Positions 1 to 5,317 of a stretch of 5,317 nucleotides of DNA are shown piece by piece. Every line of letters starts with the position of its first letter. Position 1 is the first letter of the stretch. The translations under genes were made by a program, and so were the position numbers. The stretch is from contig QMLL01000146.1 of the NCBI GenBank assembly GCA_003646715.1, positions 1 through 5,317 on the forward strand. Reading direction: 5' to 3'. The notes beneath the pieces are model-generated. The model had not been told where the DNA came from and did not search any database. It saw only the letters and a list, made by a program, of their open reading frames with translations. This DNA is from Deltaproteobacteria bacterium. Its GTDB lineage: Bacteria; Desulfobacterota; Syntrophobacteria; B119-G9.

Positions 1-920
1 CCATTGGGTATGGAAATGTCTTCACGAAGACGACCTACGAGCGTGTCATCCTGTCCTTCAGCGTCAAGAGGCATAGGATATACGAAGTTTGAAGGATCAT
101 CGACAACCCTGACCCCGGGAGCATTTTCGAGGAGTGATCTCACTTCTTCAACAGTGATCTTCGTTTTTGTCTCCACGTTTATGGCTTCAGAATGGCCATA
201 ATAAACAGGCACACGAACGGTGGTTGCAGTTACCTGGATATCCGGATCACCAAGGATCTTCCTGGTCTCGTTAACCATTTTCATTTCTTCTTCGGTGTAC
301 CCGTTTGGCAAAAAACTGCCTATATGAGGCAAGCAGTTAAATGCAATCTGGTGGGGATAAACGTCGTTTTTGACTTCTTCTGAGTTTATGATCGCCCTTA
401 TCTGGGCAGATAATTCTTCCATGGCGCGTTTTCCGGTACCACTCACTGCCTGGTACGTGGACACCACAATCCTTTTGATACCAGCTTTATCGTAGATTGG
501 TTTAAGTGCCACAACCATTTGAATTGTCGAACAGTTGGGATTGGCAATAATCCCTTTGTGCTTTTCCACATCGTCAGGATTGACTTCCGGCACCACAAGA
601 GGTGTCTCCGGATCCATCCTGAATGCGCTGGAATTGTCAACCACCACGCAGCTATCTTTTGCAGCGATCGGAGCAAATTTCTTACTTACCGAGGCTCCCG
701 CAGAAAAAAGTGCAAGCTCTATAGGTTTAAAAGAATCCTCCGCCAGTACCTGTACTTCTATTTCCTGACCCTTGTAGACTAGCTTTTTACCTTTTGATCG
801 TTCAGATGCAAGAAGAGTCAAAGTTTCAACAGGGAAGTCCCTTTCTTCCAGGACTTTAATCATCATGTTACCCACAGCACCGGTAGCTCCTACTACCGCT
901 ACTTTATAACCACCTGCCAT
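1..920 (-). CDS. asd: Aspartate-semialdehyde dehydrogenase, C-terminus cut by window edge
   Basis: This enzyme reduces L-4-aspartyl phosphate to L-aspartate 4-semialdehyde with NADPH in the cytoplasm, the branch point to lysine/diaminopimelate, threonine and methionine. Translating the minus strand from 920 gives 306 uninterrupted codons to the window edge. The family is usually about 335-345 residues, so some 30-40 C-terminal residues lie outside. Visible features: the N-terminal Rossmann motif GATGAVG (residues 11-17) for NADPH; the active-site motif ANPNCST with catalytic Cys130; the GTGKRAMEEL-type segment after it; and RVPVYYGHSEAIN, whose His243 is the expected acid/base residue. The start ATG is preceded by a strong ribosome site (GGGGAGGGAG) and the protein begins only a few residues before the Rossmann strand, as is usual. 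It follows leuB after 43 bases with no hairpin/U-run terminator, so it is probably co-transcribed. No damage is seen; the truncation is only the window boundary. Confidence 0.95.
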   Translation of the reverse strand, partial: MAGGYKVAVVGATGAVGNMMIKVLEERDFPVETLTLLASERSKGKKLVYKGQEIEVQVLAEDSFKPIELALFSAGASVSKKFAPIAAKDSCVVVDNSSAFRMDPETPLVVPEVNPDDVEKHKGIIANPNCSTIQMVVALKPIYDKAGIKRIVVSTYQAVSGTGKRAMEELSAQIRAIINSEEVKNDVYPHQIAFNCLPHIGSFLPNGYTEEEMKMVNETRKILGDPDIQVTATTVRVPVYYGHSEAINVETKTKITVEEVRSLLENAPGVRVVDDPSNFVYPMPLDAEGQDDTLVGRLREDISIPN

Positions 921-924
921 TTAA

Positions 925-934
925 CTCCCTCCCC
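925..934 (-). promoter_or_regulatory. Ribosome binding site of asd
   Basis: The minus strand reads GGGGAGGGAG, ending four bases before the asd ATG. Its GGGGAG core sits 8 bases from the start codon. It is an unusually purine-rich, strong Shine-Dalgarno sequence and fixes the asd start at 920. It lies in the 43-base leuB-asd spacer, whose remainder is AT-rich with no clear promoter or terminator. Confidence 0.75.
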
Positions 935-963
935 ACATATTTTTTAATTTAGCGAAAGCTTCA

Positions 964-2028
964 TTAACTTCCCAAATACTTTACAACCAGGTCTCCAACC
1001 TCACTGGTTGAATATCCCATTTTGCCCGCGGACAGGTCCTTCACGTCGTTGGCAACGACTTTTTTTATTGCTTCTTCTATCTTGCTTGCGGCTTTTTCCT
1101 CTCCGAGGGTGTCCAGCATCATCTGGGCTGCAGCTATGGCGGCCAGCGGATTGATAATATTCTTGCCGGTATATTTCGGAGCAGACCCGCCAATGGGTTC
1201 AAACATGGAAACTCCTTCAGGGTTAATATTTCCACCCGCGGCGATTCCCATGCCTCCCTGGATCATTGCACCAAGGTCGGTGATAATATCACCGAACATG
1301 TTATCCGTAACAATCACATCAAACCATTCGGGGTTTTTGACCATCCACATACATATAGCATCCACGTGGGCATAGTCGGTTTCAATATCAGGATATTCCC
1401 TGGCCACCTCGTAGAAGGTTCTTTCCCACAGATCAAAGGCATAGGTAAGCACGTTGGTCTTGCCGCAAAGGGTCAGTTTTTTCTTTTGATTTCGTTTCCG
1501 ACAATATTCAAAGGCGTACCTGATACATCTCTCCACGCCCTTCCTGGTATTTATCGATTCCTGAATTGCAACCTCATCAGGAGTTCCCTTTCGGAGCACA
1601 CCACCTGCCCCGGCGTATAGACCTTCACTGTTTTCTCTTATCACAACGAAGTTTATGTCTTCCGGCCCCTTGTCTTTAAGCGGGGTATTCACTCCCGGAT
1701 ACAAAATTACAGGCCTCAGGTTTATGTACTGGTCGAGGCTAAAACGAAGTTTCAACAATAAGCCCTTTTCCAGGATACCCGGTTTTACATCAGGATGGCC
1801 GATTGCCCCCAGATAGATGGCATCAACCTTTCTCAATTCGTCAAGCACACTATCCGGAAGAACTTCTCCTGTTTTAAGATACCTGTCGCCACCCAGATCA
1901 TAATGAATAAATTCCAGTTTAAAGCCGTCACTTTTGCTTACCGCTTCCAGAACTTTAATCCCTTCGCGAACAACTTCCGGTCCGGTACCATCTCCAGGTA
2001 TAACTGCAATTTTATAAGTTTTACTCAT
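964..2028 (-). CDS. leuB: 3-isopropylmalate dehydrogenase-type beta-decarboxylating dehydrogenase
   Basis: Predicted to oxidise and decarboxylate (2R,3S)-3-isopropylmalate to 2-oxoisocaproate, the third step of leucine synthesis, in the cytoplasm. Its 354 residues fit the isocitrate/isopropylmalate dehydrogenase family. Visible features: N-terminal PGDGTGPEV (11-19); substrate arginines in LRFSLDQYINLRP (Arg95, Arg105) and RENSEG (Arg131); Tyr138; Lys190 in GKTNVL; and metal-binding aspartates Asp223 (HVDA), Asp247 and Asp251 (FGDIITD). From memory it resembles the short LeuB of actinobacteria and also tartrate/D-malate dehydrogenases more than E. coli LeuB; its place next to leuCD favours the leucine role. 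One oddity: the cofactor motif is EPIGGSAPKYTG (277-288), with Gly280 for the usual His and Lys285-Tyr286 for Asp-Ile, suggesting use of NADP. The ATG lies one base after the leuD stop with a ribosome site inside leuD. The assignment to the dehydrogenase superfamily is certain; the exact substrate is inferred. Confidence 0.9.
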   Translation of the reverse strand: MSKTYKIAVIPGDGTGPEVVREGIKVLEAVSKSDGFKLEFIHYDLGGDRYLKTGEVLPDSVLDELRKVDAIYLGAIGHPDVKPGILEKGLLLKLRFSLDQYINLRPVILYPGVNTPLKDKGPEDINFVVIRENSEGLYAGAGGVLRKGTPDEVAIQESINTRKGVERCIRYAFEYCRKRNQKKKLTLCGKTNVLTYAFDLWERTFYEVAREYPDIETDYAHVDAICMWMVKNPEWFDVIVTDNMFGDIITDLGAMIQGGMGIAAGGNINPEGVSMFEPIGGSAPKYTGKNIINPLAAIAAAQMMLDTLGEEKAASKIEEAIKKVVANDVKDLSAGKMGYSTSEVGDLVVKYLGS

Positions 2029-2029
2029 A

Positions 2030-2530
2030 TCAACTGTCTCCCCCGAGATTTTTCATTACATATGGAATGAGTCCTCCAGCTTGAATAAGTTCCTGCATAA
2101 ACGGAGGTATCGGAATAGCTTTAAATCTTTTATTCTTTGTCAGGTTTATTATTTCTCCGGTATCCAGGTTAACTTCAAGTTCGTCGCCTGTTTCCGTCAC
2201 AGATACAGCGTCGGGGCATTCCAGAATTGGCAACCCCATGTTAAACGCATTTCTGTAGAAAATTCTCGCAAAGCTATGTGCAATAACACAGGAAACTCCC
2301 GAGGCCTTGATGGCAATTGGTGCATGCTCCCTCGAAGAACCACATCCGAAATTTTTTTCGGCAACTATTATGTCTCCGGGTTTCACCTTGTTCGGGAAGT
2401 CAGGATCGGCATCTTCCATGCAATGCTTCGCCAGTTCATCGGGATTCGTAGTGGTGAGATACCTTGCCGGAATGATCGCATCCGTATCAACGTCAGAGCC
2501 AAATTTCCAGACCTTTCCTTTTAGCTTCAT
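2030..2530 (-). CDS. leuD: 3-isopropylmalate dehydratase (isomerase) small subunit, archaeal-type
   Basis: Small (swivel-domain) subunit of the LeuCD heteromer, which interconverts 2- and 3-isopropylmalate through the unsaturated intermediate. At 166 residues it is the short archaeal-type form; E. coli-type LeuD is about 200 residues. Visible features: the N-terminal W-K-F-G-x-D-V-D-T-D-A-I-I-P-A-R-Y-L segment (8-25), the hallmark NFGCGSSREHAP (60-71), and the IAHSFARIFYRNAFNMGLP block typical of all aconitase-family swivel domains. The specificity loop reads Tyr24-Leu25-Thr26-Thr27. Homoaconitase small subunits have Arg at position 26, so this supports isopropylmalate isomerase, although citraconate/citramalate turnover is also possible for such enzymes. 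It starts 22 bases after leuC with an AGGAA ribosome site 7 bases from ATG. Its last codons carry the leuB ribosome site. Confidence 0.94.
   Translation of the reverse strand: MKLKGKVWKFGSDVDTDAIIPARYLTTTNPDELAKHCMEDADPDFPNKVKPGDIIVAEKNFGCGSSREHAPIAIKASGVSCVIAHSFARIFYRNAFNMGLPILECPDAVSVTETGDELEVNLDTGEIINLTKNKRFKAIPIPPFMQELIQAGGLIPYVMKNLGGDS
2038..2044 (-). promoter_or_regulatory. Ribosome binding site of leuB, inside the end of leuD
   Basis: The minus strand reads GGGGGAG, with 9 bases to the leuB ATG. It is formed by the last codons of leuD (Gly-Gly-Asp-Ser-stop). As the leuD stop and leuB start are one base apart (TGATATG), ribosomes finishing leuD are well placed to restart on leuB, so translational coupling is likely. 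Confidence 0.7.
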
Positions 2531-2537
2531 ATCTCAA

Positions 2538-2542
2538 TTCCT
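2538..2542 (-). promoter_or_regulatory. Ribosome binding site of leuD
   Basis: The minus strand reads AGGAA, 7 bases before the leuD ATG, within the 22-base leuC-leuD spacer. It supports the start at 2530. Confidence 0.6.
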
Positions 2543-2552
2543 ATCTTCGCAT

Positions 2553-3812
2553 TTATAGTTCTTCAGGGCTGCCAATTTTGCCCAAAATTGCAGAGGCCGC
2601 AGCTACTGCCGGGCTTGCCAGGTAAACTTCGCTGGAAGGGTGTCCCATCCTGCCCTTGAAATTCCTGTTTGTTGTCGCCACAGCCCTTTCCCCGGGGGCA
2701 AGTATACCCATGTGGCCACCCAGGCAGGGACCGCAAGTGGGAGTACTGACGATAGCCTGAGCATCAATAAACGTTTCTATCAGCCCCTCTTCAAGAGCCT
2801 CTTTATAAATGTTTTGCGTGGCCGGAATAATAATGCACCTCACGCGACGATCAACCTTTTTCCCCTTCAACACCTCAGCAGCAACCCTCAGGTCGCTGAG
2901 CCTGCCATTGGTGCAGGAACCAATGACGACCTGATCAATTCTGATTTCGGGAATTTCGCTAACGGGATTTACATTCTCCGGTAAATGCGGCAGAGCTACC
3001 TGTGGTTCCAGATCACTCACGTCAAACTCGTAAACCTCCTCGTATTCCGCATCACGATCACTGTCGTAGAGCGTGTAATCTCTTCTGGCTCTTGCTTTTA
3101 CATACTCCTCTGTTATCTCATCAGGGACAAAAATTCCGTTCTTTGCCCCTGCCTCAATGGCCATATTCGCCATGGTAAACCTGTCGTCCATGCTGAGCTG
3201 TTCAACGGTTTCTCCCGTAAACTCCATGGCACAGTATCGAGCTCCGTCCACCCCGATTTGCCCAATGGTATAAAGGATCAGGTCCTTACCGCTAACCCAC
3301 GGCTTCAACTTACCGGAGTAAACAAATTTCAAGCTTCCGGGAACTTTGAACCATATACGCCCGGTTATCCATGCGGCAGCAAGGTCAGTGCTACCAACTC
3401 CCGTAGAAAAAGCGCCCAGTGCTCCATACGTACACGTGTGGCTGTCTGCCCCGATAACCACATCCCCGGGCAACACTAAGCCCTGTTCAGGCAAAAGAGC
3501 ATGCTCAATCCCCATTCGCCCAATCTCGAAGTAAAGCTCCAGATTGTGCTTATAAGCGAATTCTCGCATCATCTGGCACTGAATTGCAGAATGAATGTCT
3601 TTGTTGGGCGCAAAGTGATCCGGCACAAGAGCTATTTTAGCAGGATCAAAAACCCTTGTGGCTCCCGACTTTTCAAAGGTTTCTATGGACAGAGGAGCGG
3701 TTATATCGTTGGCCAGTGCGAGATCAATTTTGCATTCTACAATTTCGCCGGGTTTAACATTTTCTCGATCAGTATGAGCGGTAATAATTTTCTCTGTTAT
3801 AGTCATTCCCAT
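2553..3812 (-). CDS. leuC: 3-isopropylmalate dehydratase (isomerase) large subunit, archaeal-type
   Basis: Large catalytic subunit of isopropylmalate isomerase, carrying a [4Fe-4S] cluster and working with LeuD from the next gene. Its 419 residues match the short archaeal/homoaconitase-like class; E. coli LeuC is about 466. Visible features: VIGADSHTCTYGALGAFSTGVGSTD (119-143, passage with the conserved SHTC), VIGSCTNGR (296-304) with cluster ligand Cys300, and TPTCGPCLGG (357-366) with ligands Cys360 and Cys363. The C-terminal NRNFKGRMG (382-390) and SPAVAAASA (400-408) blocks are also typical. The split large/small arrangement rules out one-piece aconitase. Sequence alone does not cleanly separate isopropylmalate isomerase from homoaconitase in this class; the LeuD loop and the leuB neighbour decide it. 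An in-frame second ATG at 3806 is an alternative start. The upstream 23 bases hold only a weak ribosome site (GGATGG), so expression may depend on ribosomes arriving from pssA. Confidence 0.94.
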   Translation of the reverse strand: MGMTITEKIITAHTDRENVKPGEIVECKIDLALANDITAPLSIETFEKSGATRVFDPAKIALVPDHFAPNKDIHSAIQCQMMREFAYKHNLELYFEIGRMGIEHALLPEQGLVLPGDVVIGADSHTCTYGALGAFSTGVGSTDLAAAWITGRIWFKVPGSLKFVYSGKLKPWVSGKDLILYTIGQIGVDGARYCAMEFTGETVEQLSMDDRFTMANMAIEAGAKNGIFVPDEITEEYVKARARRDYTLYDSDRDAEYEEVYEFDVSDLEPQVALPHLPENVNPVSEIPEIRIDQVVIGSCTNGRLSDLRVAAEVLKGKKVDRRVRCIIIPATQNIYKEALEEGLIETFIDAQAIVSTPTCGPCLGGHMGILAPGERAVATTNRNFKGRMGHPSSEVYLASPAVAAASAILGKIGSPEEL

Positions 3813-3835
3813 GAGTACACCATCCGGATCGTTCT

Positions 3836-4669
3836 TTATTCAACGCGAGTAATCGAATCTCCTTCCTTGGCAGACGGTTCAATTCCTGTAGGCTGTAATT
3901 TCGCCTGAACTTTTTTCCGAAGCCCGAAAGCATACCTAGCAGGCCCGGACAGAGTGTAAAGGAGCATCAATGAAAACAGCATAACAGTTGGCCTTGCAGC
4001 AACTATTGTAAACAGAAATACGGTTAAAAGCAGGGACTGGAAAGGCTTCCTCCGAAACAGATCCGAATCCTTGAAACTGTTGTACTTGATATTACTAATC
4101 ATAAGGAAACTTAACCCGAAAGTTGTGAAGAGCAGCACGAAAGATTTGAGCGGTGGCGTGATATCAAAATGGTAGAAAATCAACACAGTAGTTGCGACCA
4201 TGCAGGCCGCTCCAGGAATCGGTAATCCCACGAAATATTTTTTTTGAACCGAGTTTACTTGCACGTTAAATCGTGCCAGCCTCAGTGCTCCACATGCCAC
4301 AAAAAAGAATGCAGCAGACCAGCCAAGTCGCCCGAACGGCTGCAGAGTCCACAGGTACATGAGTATTGCAGGGGTGACGCCAAATGCCACCAGGTCAGCA
4401 AGCGAATCGTATTCGACTCCAAACCTGCTACTTGACTTGGTCATTCTGGCAACTTTGCCATCCAGAATATCGAACATGCAGGATATCAAGATTGCTATGG
4501 CAGCAACATTGAATTTCCCCTGAACCGCAGCTATCAACCCAAAAAACCCGCTAAAAAGATTGGCCGTAGTGAAGATGTTTGGAAGGATATATATACCCCT
4601 TCTTATCTCATCATCGGACCTATTTCTATGCTTTTTGCCCGAATATCGACGTCTTACATTAGCTGACAT
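3836..4669 (-). CDS. pssA: CDP-diacylglycerol--serine O-phosphatidyltransferase (phosphatidylserine synthase)
   Basis: Integral membrane enzyme joining L-serine to CDP-diacylglycerol, giving phosphatidylserine and CMP; Psd from the preceding gene then makes phosphatidylethanolamine. The 277-residue protein carries the complete CDP-alcohol phosphotransferase motif D-G-x2-A-R-x8-G-x3-D-x3-D at residues 70-92 (Asp70, Gly71, Ala74, Arg75, Gly84, Asp88, Asp92), with the extra conserved Asp67 in front. RFNVQ (133-137) and YFVGLPIPGA (145-154) are typical of the bacterial type II PssA branch. Hydrophobic membrane segments lie at about 32-49, 53-69, 92-108, 117-130, 151-167, 176-193 and 212-240. A basic N-terminal stretch (about 5-24) and a hydrophilic tail after about 250 should be cytoplasmic. 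The ATG lies inside the end of psd (16-base overlap) with a good ribosome site GGGGAG 8 bases upstream. All catalytic residues are intact. Confidence 0.95.
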   Translation of the reverse strand: MSANVRRRYSGKKHRNRSDDEIRRGIYILPNIFTTANLFSGFFGLIAAVQGKFNVAAIAILISCMFDILDGKVARMTKSSSRFGVEYDSLADLVAFGVTPAILMYLWTLQPFGRLGWSAAFFFVACGALRLARFNVQVNSVQKKYFVGLPIPGAACMVATTVLIFYHFDITPPLKSFVLLFTTFGLSFLMISNIKYNSFKDSDLFRRKPFQSLLLTVFLFTIVAARPTVMLFSLMLLYTLSGPARYAFGLRKKVQAKLQPTGIEPSAKEGDSITRVE

Positions 4670-5310
4670 AATACACTCTCCCCAGCGCGAACCTTATCTC
4701 CGCGCTTTACCTTGAGGTTGCTATTTAGGGGTACATAAACGTCCAGGCGTGAACCAAATCGAATCATACCGTATCTTTCGCCCCTCGTCACATAATCGCC
4801 TGGCTTTGCCCAGCAGACGATTCTCCTGGCAATAAGTCCCGCCACTTGAACAACTACTAACTGTCTTTCACCGTCTATGTCAAGCAAAACCGCACTTCTT
4901 TCATTTTCGAAAGATGCTCTTGTCTTGTTGGCGGATAAGAACTTACCAGGCCAGTGCTTGACTTCTTTGACTTTGCCAGAACAGGGGATACGGTTTACGT
5001 GCACGTTGAATATGGTCATAAATATACTGATTTTTATTACCGGCCTCTGGAGAAAAACCTCTTCACGTGTCTTTTCAATCGTTATGACTTTTCCGTCCGC
5101 GGGGGAGACGACCAGATTTGTCCCAGAAGGTATTATCCGCTCGGGATCCCTGAAAAAATTAACTACAAGCGACGTAAGCACAAGAAAAACCAGTGTGAGG
5201 GATACCCAGTGAAGAATGGCAAAAATAAAGGTACAAAACGCCGCCAACGAAATATACGGAATTCCTTCCTTTGCAATTGGCACCTTTGACCTGTTAATTA
5301 GCGAAGGCAC
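4654..5310 (-). CDS. psd: Phosphatidylserine decarboxylase, short form; start near window edge
   Basis: Pyruvoyl-dependent membrane-associated enzyme that decarboxylates phosphatidylserine to phosphatidylethanolamine. The proenzyme cleaves itself before a serine that becomes the pyruvoyl group. Here the site is RFGSRLDVYVP (184-194), so Ser187 should cap an alpha chain of about 32 residues after a beta chain of about 186. Conserved VSPADGKV (68-75, Asp72) and FNVHVNRIP (101-109, His104) supply the other expected triad residues. Two N-terminal hydrophobic segments (about 17-33 and 36-53) should anchor it in the inner membrane. The 218 residues fit the short Psd class (about 210-220), which uses FGS rather than the LGST of E. 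coli Psd. The start given is GTG at 5310; the frame stays open to the window edge with no visible ribosome site, so the real start may lie just beyond. The stop lies 16 bases inside pssA. Confidence 0.93.
   Translation of the reverse strand: MPSLINRSKVPIAKEGIPYISLAAFCTFIFAILHWVSLTLVFLVLTSLVVNFFRDPERIIPSGTNLVVSPADGKVITIEKTREEVFLQRPVIKISIFMTIFNVHVNRIPCSGKVKEVKHWPGKFLSANKTRASFENERSAVLLDIDGERQLVVVQVAGLIARRIVCWAKPGDYVTRGERYGMIRFGSRLDVYVPLNSNLKVKRGDKVRAGESVLCQLM
4678..4683 (-). promoter_or_regulatory. Ribosome binding site of pssA, inside psd
   Basis: The minus strand reads GGGGAG, 8 bases before the pssA ATG and within the last codons of psd. It decides the pssA start at 4669 and, with the 16-base gene overlap, points to coupled translation of the two phospholipid enzymes. 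Confidence 0.7.
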
Positions 5311-5317
5311 ATTTACA

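Noticed and set aside
443..676. 77-codon minus-strand open frame inside asd
   Set aside because: It is in a different frame from asd, overlaps the catalytic Cys region of that gene, and its Trp-rich translation resembles no protein family. The asd frame is intact through this region.
921..963. Possible promoter or terminator between leuB and asd
   Set aside because: The AT-rich tract has no stem-loop followed by a U-run and no clear pair of -35/-10 boxes at proper spacing. The 43 bases are best read as a simple operon spacer with a ribosome site.
944..964. Six-codon minus-strand mini-frame (MKLSLN) starting on the leuB stop (TAATG)
   Set aside because: Far too short, no ribosome site of its own and no run of regulatory codons. 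There is no hairpin or terminator after it, so it is not a credible leader peptide for asd.
2081..2524. 147-codon plus-strand open frame opposite leuD
   Set aside because: It lies entirely antisense to leuD, its translation shows no recognisable motif and is rich in Arg/Phe/Cys in the manner of antisense frames, and no ribosome site is convincing. It is a shadow of leuD.
2985..3479. 164-codon plus-strand open frame opposite leuC
   Set aside because: It is fully antisense to the strongly conserved leuC and has no domain-like features. The other plus-strand frames in the window were dismissed for the same reason.

Overview
All six genes in this window lie on the minus strand and are packed end to end, which is the architecture of one bacterial operon. 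Read in the direction of transcription (from high to low coordinates) they are: psd (phosphatidylserine decarboxylase), pssA (phosphatidylserine synthase), leuC and leuD (isopropylmalate isomerase large and small subunits), leuB (isopropylmalate dehydrogenase-type enzyme) and asd (aspartate-semialdehyde dehydrogenase). asd runs off the low-coordinate edge and loses its C-terminus. psd starts within a few bases of the high-coordinate edge and its true start cannot be fixed.

The junctions are: psd/pssA overlap by 16 bases, pssA-leuC gap 23 bases, leuC-leuD gap 22, leuD-leuB gap 1, and leuB-asd gap 43. I see no terminator, promoter-like spacer, RNA gene, CRISPR array, repeat or mobile element, and no non-coding stretch longer than 43 bases. 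The plus-strand open frames are antisense shadows of these genes.

The genes serve two processes. Psd and PssA carry out consecutive steps of phosphatidylethanolamine synthesis at the membrane (CDP-diacylglycerol to phosphatidylserine to phosphatidylethanolamine). LeuC, LeuD and LeuB carry out the isomerisation and oxidative decarboxylation that extend a 2-oxo acid chain in leucine synthesis, or in citramalate-route isoleucine synthesis. Asd supplies aspartate semialdehyde for lysine, threonine and methionine, and through threonine for isoleucine. The order psd-pssA-(leuA)-leuCD-leuB, often behind ilvBNC, is one I recall from Desulfobacterota ('deltaproteobacteria' such as Geobacter and Desulfovibrio relatives). 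With the archaeal-type short LeuC/LeuD pair, the short Psd and moderate base composition, an anaerobic Desulfobacterota-like bacterium is the best guess. This is inference, not a sequence match.

This is mainly a housekeeping region and I do not see a new biological system. Points worth a second look: the LeuB cofactor pocket reads Lys-Tyr where NAD-dependent relatives have Asp-Ile, as in NADP-dependent isocitrate dehydrogenase; leuA is missing from its expected place between pssA and leuC; and the LeuD specificity loop supports isopropylmalate isomerase rather than homoaconitase.
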